A DNA stretch of 64,000 bases from assembly GCA_963971405.1 (NCBI GenBank), contig OZ020490.1:21539464-21603463 (forward strand), in the 5' to 3' direction. Below, in pieces: positions 1 through 11,992 of the stretch. Below the pieces are notes generated by a model. It saw only the letters and a list, made by a program, of their open reading frames with translations. It searched no databases and had not been told where the DNA came from. The translations under genes were made by a program, and so were the position numbers. Within the stretch, counting starts at the first letter, position 1. Every line of letters starts with the position of its first letter. The DNA is from Psococerastis gibbosa. Lineage: Eukaryota; Arthropoda; Insecta; Psocodea; Psocidae.

Positions 1-1424
1 TTGTTTGCATTTGTTTTCTTCGTACACTTATTATTTTTAATAAAACCTAATAATAGTAGTAATAGTAATAGTAAGATCGAACTTTACCGATCTGTTTAAT
101 GGATGAAAACTGTTTCATAAACAATCTATTAAAATGTTTGTACTTAACATATTCCATGACGCCATTTTAGTTTGTTATTGTTTGCAGCGCGTGATTTTAC
201 TCTATGATCATTGATCAATTTTAACAATGGCACAGAGTAAAATTGAAATGTCCGTCAATATCATATTTACTATTGACTATTGACGTATGTGGAAAATGCG
301 CCATAGAATTGGAAGACGAAACTGAGACAGTAAGTTCAATTTTTGGCGGACTCCCATTCCGTGGCTACTTTCACGCAAAGTTGAATTTAAGCTCAGAAAA
401 TAGCTTTAGCCATCGCGGGGCTGTAGACCGTTATCAATATGTACGATAAGTACGCAATTTCGCTGGGTGAAGGGCCTGCACAAGCTAAGGACAGATTTTA
501 GACCGGGTCCAGGTATCCTTTCTGCTATGCTGCAATGTTTAAAACTTCGATATTTTTTACATTGGTACTTGTCTCTGATAGTTGGCTTATGGTTAACGGG
601 AATCCCGTTAGGGATATTATAGCTCCTGCCATTACAGTTAATATATTCCTATGGCTTTAACTGTGCTTCCCATTATTCAGCAAGCAAAAAGTAAACCGCC
701 TCTAATGTGAGTTTTTTTTAGAATGGATACAGCAGACGTAACGTATAGTAAAATATTTAAAACGCGTCTAAAATTGATAGTGTAAAAATTATTCAGACGC
801 AATATCACGCTAAGGTTATAGTTCACTTATCTGTATTTTATTTTTCCGTTTTACTAAAATACGTCAAAGGTTAAAACTAGATTTTGTCAACTCAGATAGT
901 GTTTCTAGTTTTCACGTGATATAAAATAACCTTACCAAAGTGGCAGATTAACTAGACTACAGTACTGTTTTCAAATTTTACTAATTTTCCTTGTTCATGT
1001 ATAAAAAAAACGAGGGACGTAATAAAAGTTTTTCCTTTGCAAATGATAGAAAGACATCGTTACATTTCAGATCAAGGCAAAATATATACACATACGTATA
1101 TGTTTTCTAAAATTATTCATGTATGAAAATCCGATAGATGCATTGAAATTTGAGGTGCTGCAAATAATAATAATAATCAGCTTTATGACTGCTGAATTAT
1201 AAAATATCATCGTTGATATGTACAAATAGCGAGTCTATTTCACAATAGAATTTAGACTTAGGAAACCTATATTATTTTTCTCGCTAATGTTGACTAATAT
1301 CATGCACAATAATGCAATAAAACCAGTCAGGACTGAGAATTGAGAGATTTTCTCTCACCATCGACAATAATCGCCTAATTTGCGCATGAGCCAAGGACAA
1401 CTAATCTGAAATCATTTGGCTGAC
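1..1424 (-). other. Sam-S intron reaching the left edge
   Basis: After the donor that follows the exon at 1425-1547, no continuation of S-adenosylmethionine synthetase is visible down to base 1, so the rest of the gene lies off the window. The stretch is AT-rich. Its only recognisable content is a partial foldback element near 85-303. Confidence 0.6.
85..303. repeat. Degraded copy of the GGCGGGG-end foldback element
   Basis: It shares the inner sequence of the complete copies at 3468 and 28411: ATTAAAATGTTTGTACTTAA, a CCATGACGCCATTTT segment, and the ATGATCATTGATCAATTTTAA centre followed by a GTCAAT arm. The right end is a diverged terminal repeat ending in GCGCC, and the left terminal repeat is not recognisable. 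The left boundary is approximate. Confidence 0.6.
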
Positions 1425-1547
1425 CTTTAGAGGAGTTATCGTAGCCAATATGCCTGACTGTCTCGCGTACCACTTTCTGGTAGTCGACCACAGCTTTTGA
1501 AGTAATTTCGCCGCAAAGCAATATCATTCCCGTCTTTGTCACAGTTT
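1425..1547 (-). CDS. Sam-S: S-adenosylmethionine synthetase, fourth exon (internal)
   Basis: This exon encodes about 41 residues of methionine adenosyltransferase, the enzyme that makes S-adenosylmethionine from methionine and ATP in the cytosol. The reading is [19 protein letters not shown], then [21 protein letters not shown] and KG, which I recognise as the conserved region after the ATP-site motif. A good acceptor (TTGTTTCAG) precedes it. It ends AAAG followed by GTCAGC, a usable but non-consensus donor. It starts by completing a Glu codon left open by the exon at 2824-2901 and ends with one base of a Gly codon, so phase is kept on the incoming side. The open frame continues past the donor for about 15 codons, which is intron. 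The next exon lies off the left edge. Confidence 0.93.
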
Positions 1548-2339
1548 CTGAAACAAGCAAAAAAGCAATGTACTACACCCCCTCGGAAGTACGCTTTCAT
1601 TAAATTGTTTGTATGCGATTAACCTTTTTAAAAATAAAAATAAGTAAATAAATAAATATAAGATAACCACGGTACATTAGCCTGGCTACTTTAGGCATCA
1701 GTTCCGTCATACACCCCTTTGGTCCTATGAAAAGGCATCAGAGAAAAGGAATCATTGAATATAGTGTAATAGACACGCTAATCTAGTCAATATCAATTTA
1801 GTAAATATAACATCGAAAACTGAGGTTCTAATTGCTTGATTAGTGGACAGTGCGGCAGCGAACTCTCGTCAAAAGATAAGTGAAGACCCGAAAAGTAATA
1901 AAAATTCTTTATAAGCTAAGGTTGTCTCTACAACAGCTAGGAAGCCCGTAATTTTACTTTTAGAGGTTTGGGTTTCGTTACATTGAGTATCACCCCTCCA
2001 TCACCCACCACAAATGGTGACCATGCACAACTATAGATTTCCTATAGAAATATTCGCTGTGGGCATATCCCAAAAATAATACAAGTTTACTGCGTTGTTT
2101 CTATGAATTATAATACATATTTCTTAAGCTTGGGTATAGCTTTCGATCCCGCCAAAAATAACAATTGAATACGTACAGCAACTTAAATAGTTAATTATGT
2201 ACCTATACACCCAATTTAACACCCCCCCCCCCCCATCACAACATGCATTTTGCATCTAGTTCTTTTTTTTACAGATAACTCTGTAACAACAACATAAATA
2301 TTCGCTTCATATATTAGATGAGAATTCATGTTGACATTA

Positions 2340-2503
2340 CTGCAGTCTGATCGAGGCGTTTATAATACCGGGGTTAAATAAATACCCTAGGATTATAACT
2401 GTAAACAAATACATTTTGAATAGCACTTTCCATTATAAAATTATCTTGTTTACCAGTGGATTAAATAAATACCGGTATTATAAACGCCTCGATCAGGCTG
2501 CAG
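2340..2503. repeat. Foldback (MITE-like) element, about 164 bp
   Basis: The ends are inverted copies of one another (CTGCAGTCTGATCGAGGCGT against the complement of ACGCCTCGATCAGGCTGCAG). The inversion continues through TTATAATACCGG and AAATAAATACC. No coding capacity. It sits in the Sam-S intron. Confidence 0.8.
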
Positions 2504-2823
2504 GTGAACCTTTTTAAATTAACAAGCAGGCCTGAAGGGGTTCCTCGTCAAGGTTTGGGTAGCGTTTGACTCGGCAACGGGCTCCACCTAGTAGTGGAAC
2601 CGAACGTCCAAAACAACATGTATGCGAAATGCTTAAAAAACTATTTCTTCGTACCTATATTTTCCAATTTCTCTGCCGCGGGAGACTGGAGACCCTTGCT
2701 CCGTCCCTGGCTCTGTCCACGCAGTTTACCTTTTGGCATACGCCTCTAGCATTCCGAACTTCCATCAAACCATCTAATTGCAACATTGGGAATTGGCAAC
2801 GGTTATTGAAAGACAATACTCAC

Positions 2824-2901
2824 CACACGCAACTTTGGCATCCGGGTCTTGCTTGAGATGAGCATCCAAAATGGCGTCGCTTATTTGATCGCACATCTTG
2901 T
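2824..2901 (-). CDS. Sam-S: S-adenosylmethionine synthetase, third exon
   Basis: A 78-nt exon completing the GHPDK signature and continuing [16 protein letters not shown], then [10 protein letters not shown]. The Asp-Lys pair of the ATP/metal-site motif comes from this exon, with its first codon split across the intron (G from the exon at 9498, AC here). It is flanked by an acceptor ending TTGCAG and a strong donor GTGAGT. It ends with one base that forms Glu with the exon at 1547. The match to the family is essentially unbroken, and all phases agree with the neighbouring exons. Confidence 0.95.
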
Positions 2902-3467
2902 CTGCAACACAACAACAAAAAATGGCCCATTAATTTCACAATGTACAATAGTAGCTTATGTTTAATATATAAGCCAAACATGAGCTGTCATCAGAGTCAG
3001 ATTGTGAATGCAACATGGTCGTGGTCATCTGCTCAAAATATATCATCATTGACAGCTCAAAAAACTCTTTCTTACAAGCATTTTTTCCATATAATTATAT
3101 TGATGTCTATAATACACTAAATTCGTCTAACTGTACGCCGCTAGCAACTGTAACAAAAGGCAAGGCAGTAGCCAGAAATTGTTTTCAGGAGGGGTCTATC
3201 TGACGTCCCATGAGGTGAGGTAACCTCAACATATTTAAAACTCCATTCTACCTAGTGTACACTGCAAATATTTCTGGAGGGGTCCGGACCCCCTGGACCA
3301 CCCTGAATTTAAGTCTAGTTCTAGTTCACCGTTTAAGTTTCCATCATGAACCTCCAAAAAAATAACAAAAGCTATTCACGTCAATAATTAAATTTGGGAT
3401 ATCACACCCGGAATGAAATGCTCTAAACTAAGGGCAGCTCCCATCATCGCTGCAAAAGTCTTGGTAA

Positions 3468-3837
3468 GGCGCGGTTTCCACCGACCTCTACGTGCAAAAT
3501 ACACATACGGTGACGTGGTAGCAGACATTCAAGACTTAGGATTGCAGAATGCACATGACATTGACGGAAATTTGAATTTTTCTTTTTATAGAAATCTATT
3601 AAAATGTTTGTACTTAACATATCCCATGACGCTATTTTTTAATTTAAGTTTGTTTGTGATTTTACTCTACGATCATTGATCAATTTTAACTATGGCATAG
3701 AGTAAAACAAAAATTTCCGTCAATGTCATTTGCATTCTGCAATGAGAGGTCGGTGGAAACCCCGTCTTTATTAATGATATCTGCTGCCACGTCACCGTAT
3801 GTGTATTTTGCACTTAGAGGTCGGTGGAAACCGCGCC
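3468..3837. repeat. Composite palindromic MITE, 370 bp, with TAA duplication
   Basis: Terminal inverted repeats GGCGCGGTTTCCACCGACCT and its complement, flanked on both sides by TAA (3465-3467 and 3838-3840). The outer arms carry GTGACGTGGTAGCAGAC. Between them is a second palindrome whose arms contain TTGCAGAATGC, CATTGACGG and ATGATCATTGATCAATTTTAA. No transposase frame. It belongs to the family at 28411, 40189 and 54171, although here the inner element's own left GGCGGGG end is missing. Confidence 0.85.
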
Positions 3838-4912
3838 TAAGGAATACTGCAAGGCAACGTCATCTACCAACTCAGGGCAATGCGATCCAACCCCCAAACT
3901 CCTCGTCACAACATTAAATTAATAGTTATTTTCATCGAAACCAGTCGCGTTTGCTATCCACTACTACAGCCTTTTACTTATACCGTCCCTTTGGTAACAG
4001 CTTTCCTTAGCAGCTCAGGTAGCAGTGTAAACCCTTAGGCTAATTCCTGGTTTTGCATCGCTACACTCCGGGTATCATTCCCCCCCCCCCCCCCCCCTCA
4101 ACACCCTATCAGACAAGGAAGTGCTTGCATATTATTATATGTCAGGTTTTGACAGTTATTGAGGCCATCGAACGTAGCAGTAGCCATGAATTCAGATTGT
4201 TCACATTGACAAGTTATTTCAAGTCAGACATTCGTTCGAACAAGAAAGCACTATGTTTCGACAAGCTATGCTGATGACTTCAATAGGAGTTCGTAGAGAT
4301 GGATTTTGTTCATCTCCCGACGGTATTCCTTCTTTGCGAGTGCGTAGTATTGTTACTGAAATAAAAAGCCCTGCTGTCGTCATTTACATAAGAAAGGTTA
4401 TCCCATTGTGTAGCTATGCTGACCTTTAACTGTTCGCAACAATGGGCGGGTCAAGACTCCCAGCGGGGACTCCCAATCTAATCTAACTCAACTTTATTCT
4501 ATCCAAATTTCAATACCGTAACTATTTTTTTTTCTTCAAAAATTAGCAAAACAATAGTTGCGTGCTTTGACGTCACATAGACAAATCCCACAAGATATGT
4601 TCCACGGTTTCCGGCTGATCCCACGAAGCAGGCTCAATTATTGCCATTTGCCGTAGGTGAAACTTCACTCTAGTGTATCCAGACATCAAACGCGATGCCC
4701 CCGTCTGCCTATCACCACACCCCGTGATAAATGGAGCTCTTTCAAATAGAAAATACTTAGACCCGCCCGCCGATCAGTTGTACTTATGTACTTCCTTCAC
4801 AGTAACAACACACATTGTCTAAATAGTCTAATATTGGGTTAGCTTCAAATAAATCGGAATGTCAGATGTCGCCATGTCATGTGATTTCTCAGCTGCAAGT
4901 AGACCTCTTTAT

Positions 4913-5055
4913 AGGAGAGATAAAGACATTCCAGTCCGCCATATTTATTTATCCTGGGGCCATTCGGTACGTCTTTTCAATGGTTGAAGACGTGGCGGGT
5001 ACCCTAGAAATTTTATAATACATTTTGGGCGGGAAGGGAAAGTACCATCTCTCCT
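4913..5055. repeat. Foldback element with AGGAGAGAT ends
   Basis: Left end AGGAGAGATAAAGACATTCC and right end GGAAAGTACCATCTCTCCT are imperfect inverted repeats; a CCGCC / GGCGGG segment is also mirrored. Related ends occur at 7790-7922 and 20574-20840, and a single end occurs near 13,105-13,141. Confidence 0.6.
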
Positions 5056-5654
5056 TAACAGAACTGCTGTAGCTGCATGTACAACCGCCATTTTGGATTT
5101 CCATTAAAAAAAGGGATCTTGAACCCCCTGACAGCCACCGCAGGCTCAAATCAGTACAAAAGTGGAATACGTGATCCAAATGAAACTACTACATGTACCT
5201 TTTCATAAGCACAATGATTCAATACAACGACGTGACGTGTCGCAGAGCCTACGGCAGCGTCAGAAGGTCACATCAACTTAAATGTCACCAAGCCAATACA
5301 GTACCTACATTTATAGCCGACAATAATATTTGGACAAGTAATATTAGCATGACAAAGACTTGAGATAATACATGTGGGTTATCATCTACTAGGGGGGGGT
5401 CTATACGGAAGAATAACGTGCAATGTTTTCCTCGTAACATTTGTTTCCAACCACTAAATTTCTGACACGACAAAGAAAACCCGCAAAATTATCCTGTAAC
5501 ATTGCCCAGCATCAGTGCAGAACAGAAGAGCCTGATTCATGTCCACCCAATTTCCTACAAGTCAAAAATTGCCACGTAAATTGTTTCTACTTAATTCCGT
5601 TCTCGTTCCCTATTATAATTGGCATTTTTAGTTGGATCAACGCATGAGGGCTTT

Positions 5655-5850
5655 AATTGTTCCGGTGCATATCCAGTTCCCATGCAAAGTGCAACGTCTA
5701 CGATGGCTGGGACACGTTGCAAGAATAAGAATTTAATGAACCAACTCAAAGCACTTTTATAGCGGAAAGGCGGCTCAGGGACGTCCACGAAACCTGTGGA
5801 ATGACGAAATAGAAGCTGACCTGCGTGAGTTGCGAGTCTGTAGATGTTGT
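5655..5850 (+). pseudogene. Non-LTR retrotransposon 3' ORF remnant
   Basis: Two frames of the plus strand give QRLRWLGHVARI and then SGKAAQGRPRNLWNDEIEAD with LRELR. This is the RLRW-GHV-RM ... GRPR-W-DEVEADL motif at the C-terminus of many LINE reverse-transcriptase polyproteins. A stop and a frameshift separate the parts, so the copy is dead. It lies in the large Sam-S intron between exons 2 and 3. Confidence 0.7.
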
Positions 5851-6278
5851 TGTTGATAGTAGCATGCTAATGTTTGCAAATAATCCATCGATCACAGTAA
5901 AGTTGATTTAGAGGCACCACAAAAAGCTGAGCAATTAGCTATTCCGCATAATTTTAATCAAAGCACTCCTGAAGGCGTCCAACTTGTCGATCCTCTTGAT
6001 TTCAGCCGGGAGTTTGTTATAACGACTAATTCCAAAGTCAAACACAGAATTTTTAATTTAGATGGTGGAGCGATATGCAAAACTGAGATGACTGAAAGAG
6101 TGGTGTCGACCAAGCCAAAGCCCACTAAGGCGGGTATTCCACTCGTCAATTTTACTTCAAATTTGATTTTGTCACTGACGGAGACTCATCAATGTTGCAT
6201 TATTTATTTTTACACCCCATTCCACTTGTTTACAACAAATGATCATTTTTGTTTTCAATTTTTTTCCTAATTTGTAAG

Positions 6279-6432
6279 ATCATGAGTAGAGGAAAAGAAC
6301 GCAATGATCCACAGTAAAATACTTTAATAGTGACCGGTTTCGGATAAAATCCATCATCAGACTAACAACACATGAAAAACTATTAAAGTATTTTACTGTG
6401 GATCATTGCGTTCTTCTTCCTCTACTCATGAT
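6279..6432. repeat. Inverted-repeat element nested in the 6129-7040 element
   Basis: ATCATGAGTAGAGG at the left is mirrored by CCTCTACTCATGAT at the right. The inversion continues inward through GAACGCAATGATCCACAG and TAAAATACTTTAATAGT, so the arms are about 50 bp and nearly perfect. The spacer includes a TCCATCATCAGAC segment. No ORF. Confidence 0.75.
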
Positions 6433-6630
6433 GTTCTCCAAGTTCCACGAAGTCACCAAGGAAACTCTCACAAGGACACTAATTTGTAAGTTTTCTTTTA
6501 ATCTTTCTTTTAACGAAGCCTAAAACTGGGATTATTTGCCTAGCCTATATCTCAGTTAACAATGCCTAACCTGTTTTGAACTTGAACTTAATTTTATAAT
6601 CTACAAGAAATTTTATGATTTGAACGACTT

Positions 6631-6786
6631 CGACTTCGATGGCCAGGTGGTAACGTGCTTGCACTTGTGCGAGTCTTTACACGCCAAGCAATCGGAGACA
6701 TGTCGTACTCATCACGGGTAATAACCTACAGAGGCGACTGAAAAGGTCAATCGGATACATTCATTAAATTGTTTGTATGCGATTTA

Positions 6787-6818
<32 letters not shown>
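6631..6818 (+). repeat. tRNA-derived SINE, family 1, with poly-A tail
   Basis: It begins CTTCGATGGCCAGGTGGTAA, which resembles a pol III A box. It continues with CACTTGTGCGAGTCTTTACA and a 3' part with TCGGATACATTCATTAAATT, and ends in a run of more than 20 A. Other copies are at 19199, 25750, 27183 and 32718 (minus strand) and at 39924 (plus strand). Confidence 0.75.
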
Positions 6819-7789
6819 CTACAAAATAATTCGTTCGTTCTCAAGAAATTCAGTTAAATTATTTATCATCTCTAGACGACGCCATCGTTTAATTTTAGTT
6901 TGTTATTGTTTGCAACACGTGATTTTACTCTATGACCATTGATCAATTTTAACATGAGGAAATTAAAATGGAGAATGTCATAGAGTAAAACAAAAATCTC
7001 AAATCAAATTTATATAAAATTGACCAGTGGAATACCCGCCTAAGACGAAGAAAATATCCTAGACACTGACAACTAACTAATTCCCTATGCAATATTTAGT
7101 TGAGAAACAGTAGATACTTGAAAGTACGAGACGTAGGACATTTCCCGAAATCTACATGGAATAAAATTTATAATTAATTGATTCTGTCATGAAATCAGTA
7201 AGCAGTCAGTTGGTAGCAAGAACAATCGCTGAAGTCGCTGAACCGCCATGGTCAAGTAGTCATTTACTGTATTTTTTACTGTATTTATATTTGTACTCGG
7301 AGACTTGTTTGATTCGTGGTAGTGTGCAACTATGCATAATTTTAAAGAAAACAAGGATTATAGCCATCATTCCTACAAACCCTGATAAAACGCAGTTCAT
7401 TGTACAGTGAAACGTGATTGAAGTAGCCAAATATCATCAAAAAGACCAAGATCACGCAAACAAGAGTGAACAACCTTGTCATAGACCATTTTACATTAAA
7501 TCCGTTTTTATAGTCAAGCGTCAATCAAATTTGGGAGGGCCAATAGGTCAAAAGATCAAATGTTTCCAATAGATAACGCTAAGAACGCATTTTAAACTGC
7601 ACATTTCTATCTCCAGGGACAAGGAAGTCATGGTTAGGAGATAACCTAAGGTCCATTTCAATGCGCTGTAAGCCAAAAAAAAAAATTAATGTATTGAAAA
7701 AAAAATTTAATATATTTAAAAAAATTAATAAGAAACGAGAAAGAAACCATTCATTAGATTAACGATACAAAAGCAATTGATCGGATTTC

Positions 7790-7922
7790 TATGGAGATAT
7801 GGGACAGTCACTTCCACCAAAAACTTCTGGTCTCACTTGCCATGTCTCTTCAATGGCTGGTTATAGAAGACACAGGAAATCTTTTTGGCGGGAAGCCCCC
7901 AGAAATGTCCCATCTCTCCTGT
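7790..7922. repeat. Foldback element with GGAGAGATGGGACA-type ends
   Basis: ATGGAGATATGGGACAGTCA at the left is the imperfect inverse of AGAAATGTCCCATCTCTCCT at the right, with a mirrored CCACCAAAAA / TTTTTGGCGGG segment. Same family as 4913-5055. Confidence 0.6.
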
Positions 7923-8058
7923 AAAGAATTATACATAGTCTGGACTCTTAAGGGATGGTTGGACCGAGGGCAACCAACAGTTGCACATAACGCGACAGTA
8001 GGCATGAGATCAGGTAAGCCCCGAGAGAAAAACCTTTCAATGCTAATAAGCCCCGCAT

Positions 8059-8575
8059 TTGCAGATATACAAAGATAAAATGGTGGCGTTGAGACAAGAA
8101 ATGCACACTAACGCTAGACTCCTACATTGTATTTATCGGTTATCACGGCTGTGTCCCAGTCAGATTTTTCAGATGCCAATGTCAAGGCCTTTGTCAAGGG
8201 TCTTTGGAGGTACAGTCATCAACGGAGTCTGGCGAATCCGATGCAACGCTGAAATCCATCGGCTCTACAAAGGCCTCAGCGTCATTGACGATCATAGAGC
8301 AAAAAGGCTACAATGGATAGGTCATGTGCACCGGATGCCGAACCACAGACCCCCAAAGGCCGTGTGGGAAGCAATCCCTCTCGGAAGAAGACTAAGAGGA
8401 AGCCCTAGGCGAAGATGGGCGGACCAGTTCCAGGAGGACCTCCTTTGAGTTGGCGTCGAGGCAGCAGATTGGACAGCGGCTGCTGAGGATCGACAAAGAT
8501 GGAGGGAAATTGTCAGAGCGGCCAAAAGTCCCCCTGGGCTGATCGCGCCTAATATAATAATAATAATTAAGTCAA
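8059..8575 (+). pseudogene. Non-LTR retrotransposon C-terminus and 3' tail
   Basis: The plus strand encodes WRIRCNAEIHRLYKG, AKRLQWIGHVHRMP, GRRLRGSPRRRWADQFQEDL, a stop, and then VGVEAADWTAAAEDRQRW with REIVRAAKSPPGLI. The order (WRIR-NAE, RLQW-GHV-RM, RG-PRRRW-D-EDL, RWR-IV-AAKS) is that of the C-terminal end of RTE/CR1-like endonuclease-reverse transcriptases. It ends with a TAA-rich microsatellite tail typical of a 3' end. The catalytic domains are missing, so it is a 5'-truncated dead copy. Confidence 0.82.
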
Positions 8576-9497
8576 GTAAGTCAAGTCAATGTCAAGGACA
8601 TCCTGGCCGCAATATTTAGGATCACGTTAAGTAAGTATCACGGCGAGACAGGACATAATACACGAGAATAGAATGGAATTTCATATGGACTACATAACTC
8701 TCAAACTATTGTTTTCACTATGTTATACATATTATACTGTACAACACAAAGTGTGAAAAATATGGATTCATAATAATAAAAAATCTGACCTAGACTTGTA
8801 CTTTCACGGATGCCATCTGTACAACCGAGAAATTATCAAAATAATAGCTACTCTCTATTTGTTAATATTTTACTTCTACCATTGAAAAGTCTACGGCATC
8901 GGTATTGTATCATCTGCTTTGGGCAATAACGACAATTATAAGGTATTAGGAACCAACAAAACCATTCTTTTAAATTTGCATACAATAACTTTAAATGTCT
9001 TTAATGAATGGGTATCAAAATACAATCAACTGAGTTACGAACTAAAGAACATAAACAAGGTTGCGAAATTTAAAGTTGCCCTGACGAAGATCAAAAAAAG
9101 TTAAATAGATGAGAAGTTAATGATGTTGCGGTCAACAAATTAGCAGCTGCTGCCACCATGATCAACAACAACAGGAAAAATCAAATAAGTTATGTCAGTA
9201 AGAAAAAGTGACTTCCATAAATGTTAAAAACCTACTAAGTCAGTCTTTAAATAAAAAAGGCAGTGTAGTGGACCTATTTGAGCTAAACTATGCTAACAAA
9301 GGAAAGGGTAAAAATGTTTTGAACAAAGCAGACTCGAGAAAATAAATACCCTGGGTTTGTATGCTACTGTATGTTGCCGCCCCAGTAACAAATAGCAGGT
9401 TTGCGGCGAATACAATAGCAACCTTGCAATTGCACCCAAATCAAACAGCATGCAATTTGGGAGTGCTTATGAACACGAGGTTAGAAATGCCACTTAC

Positions 9498-9634
9498 CGG
9501 GGTGACCCTCTCCAACACTTTCTGATGTAAATAAGAACGAGGTTTCCTCGTCTAGTTTCGCCTCCATTTTTCCGTTCAGTCCATTTGTGTGAAATCCATT
9601 GCAACCTGCGGATCCGTTTTCTGGCATTTCAGGG
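9498..9634 (-). CDS. Sam-S: S-adenosylmethionine synthetase, second exon
   Basis: The exon encodes SPEMPENGSAGCNG, FHTNGLNGKMEAKLDEETS and FLFTSESVGEGHP. The last part is the start of the enzyme's ATP-binding signature, SESVGEGHPDK, whose His is a known active-site residue in this family. The preceding residues form a poorly conserved N-terminal tail. The acceptor (GTGTTTCAG) and donor (GTAAGT) are strong. The exon begins by completing a Ser codon from the exon at 11293-11318 and ends with G, which forms Asp with the exon at 2901. An internal ATG at 9627 has a favourable context (GAAATG) and could be a second start. Confidence 0.93.
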
Positions 9635-11292
9635 CTGAAACACAGTTACGGTTAGACCAAAAGGAATCAGATAGAATGCAGTTTGAGCTATATATAACAT
9701 AGCCAAGGGTCACGTGACTTGATATGAGGTCGATATTCTCGTCTTCAGTTGCGGCATTTCAAGTAAATATGAATTAAAATGACACTCGAAGTTATGACAG
9801 TCATTAGAAACAATACTTACCGCATTTAAATAAGAAAAATAACATAAATTCCCTGAAATAAATTGACCACGTTCTTTACCACACCGGGGGTTTGTTTTAA
9901 AAGGAGGTTCAAAAACATAACAATGGCTAATGTCCCCAAAGAATCAATGCAAATCCAGTAAAAAACTTGAATAAATTTATTTATAATTTAATAAATGAAA
10001 AACAATGCAAAAACAGCTGAAATTTTTGAAAAGTTATATTTATTGATTTCTGAAAGTGGCTGAAATGAGTAACGTATTAATTAGTCGTGTCAGCAGAACA
10101 ATTTTTTAACAGCCTAGCGGGAAAATTAGTGAGAAACTTTTTGTTTGCCCGTGACCTACTTCTTTTTTGGATTGAGATCAGAGATTATTTTTATTTTATG
10201 GTGTCAAGTAAATTTTTACTGTACTGTATTTGACACTTTTCCACCCCTGTTCTGTTCGTTGGTAACGCAAGGAAGTAATAAAAATATCGTATACCTTGTA
10301 GTCATTAGTACATTTTATGCATTATATTATGGCGTGATCGTTCAAAATGTACTTATGCTGCATACGATTCTACCAATAACTTTTAATAAGTTAATAAATA
10401 TTATTTTAATTTTCTTTAAGTTTGAAAGGTACCCAAATGATATCCTGTGCAGGGTAACCCTTTTTGTAGTTAATGTAATAGTTTGGCCTTTACTAAATAG
10501 GGACTAATTAATACTTGAGCATATATACAATAGTTACGGAGGTACCCTTAGGTCTAATGAATGGACGGTAACCAGACAACAACATAATGTTACGGTAGCA
10601 ATCTATGGTAGGACTCCTTTAGAGTAGGTAGGCAGGCTGTCGTGTCGCTGTCTAATACACAGTTTGTTTTAATTACCGAATGCCCTGTATACGCGCAACA
10701 GTCAGACTATTCGTTACCAAAACCACACACCCAGCCAAACTTAATTGGGGACAAACATGAGCCGGCCACAGCAATATTAAACTTTCTTATCAAGAATCAC
10801 TTATAGGGCTATTGACAAATACAAGAGAACCATTCTAAAAGGAAACTACCAAATAAATTAACATCTCCGCACACACACACTGACCGGCGCAAATACTCGA
10901 GAGTCCCGCGGCTAAAAAAATCCCCATTTTTTCAGTTTCTCAGTTGTTTCTTTAATTAAAAAATTAATAATAATAACAGGCCTAATTAATAAATATAGAA
11001 ATAGGTACCTACTCAATTAATTTTCCTTCAAAATTAATTATTTACTTTCGGGGTAGCCCGCACGAAGTATAAATACGCCTCTGACCATTGGCAACAGCCA
11101 TCAAAGAATTTTTACCTTCTTACTGTCAAATGGCGTTTGACTTGAATAGGCTAGTTAGTTCTATTAGGTATATAAACGTGGTCCAGAAGCCAGTGTCAGC
11201 CCATCCAAGTTGAGGAAATTAAATTGTGCTTCTTATGAGGCCTCGTTTTTTTTTTCAAAAATAACATATAGTAAATGCTATATAATACTTAC

Positions 11293-11318
11293 CTAAAACC
11301 CGGTGGAGCAGGAGTCAT
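11293..11318 (-). CDS. Sam-S: S-adenosylmethionine synthetase, first coding exon
   Basis: Eight codons (MTPAPPGF) plus two bases run from an ATG at 11318 to a consensus donor GTAAGT. The two leftover bases AG join the C of the exon at 9634 to give Ser, so the frame runs straight into PEMPENGS of the next exon. An in-frame TAG six codons upstream makes this the first ATG in the frame, and A at -3 gives a good start context. The short coding length means it rests on splice phase rather than homology, since this tail is not conserved. The transcription start is not visible, but the upstream sequence to about 11,400 would hold the 5' UTR and promoter. Confidence 0.72.
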
Positions 11319-11714
11319 TGTGATGTCCACGCGCTATTCGAAACTGCAAATTTAATAATATATCTTCACCTCGATTTCTACGCTCAGGGCTAGACAATAG
11401 TGAGTAGGTAGCCTATATGAGAAACCAGGCTTGTATTAATAATCCGTTAGTAGGGAATAAGTTGTCGATCCGAACCAATGAAACTATAGCGTCTGGCAGT
11501 TCTGGTGGAACTGATGCAATTCTTGGCTGCAATGTTGATCTTAATATATAAACATTAAAGGCCTAGGCCTATAATAGTAGTCTATCTAAAAAAAGATACA
11601 TTGAGCCAAATGATGTAATCAGCTTAAAAACCGATCAGATTCTCTGTATCATTGCTTAAATTCAGGGTTTGCCAAATTTATACTGTAATTCCAGTTTAAA
11701 ACTATTAATTTAAA

Positions 11715-11992
11715 GAGTGTACAGCCCGTAGGAAATTGGCAGCCCGAAATGTAATATTTTTTATTTAATTAACTAAGCAAGTTATGAAAGATTTGGCTCC
11801 TTTAAGTTGTACTACTTCATGCACCATATAATAAGTAATGAAAAAAACTAATTTCAAAATTAAAAATATCTTATTATAAGATGCATGTAGGGCCTAGTAG
11901 TCATTTACAACTAAGAGCCAAATCTTTAATTACATGCTTAGTTAATTAAATAAAAAATAAAAAGTATTAAATTTCCTACGGGCTGTACACTC
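11715..11992. repeat. Foldback element with GAGTGTACAGCCC ends
   Basis: GAGTGTACAGCCCGTAGGAA and its complement form the ends. Inner arms mirror TTAATTAACTAAGC and AGATTTGGCTC around a short loop. Related copies are at 17728-18060 and 38516-38910, and a half copy is at 30720-30865. Confidence 0.8.

Larger units (their letters stand above)
6129..7040. repeat. GGCGGGT-end foldback element split by later insertions
   Basis: The left end GGCGGGTATTCCACTCGTCA starts after TAA, and the right end TGACCAGTGGAATACCCGCC is followed by TAA. The two ends are inverted copies with a matching 3-bp duplication. The inside is expanded by a separate inverted repeat (6279-6432) and a SINE (6631-6818), which gives the insertion order. 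Confidence 0.75.

Noticed and set aside
10145-10507. 120-codon plus-strand frame, strongly hydrophobic
   Set aside because: It begins at GTG, is extremely AT-rich (Phe/Ile/Leu/Val from T-rich codons), has no motif and lies in a Sam-S intron. It looks like chance.
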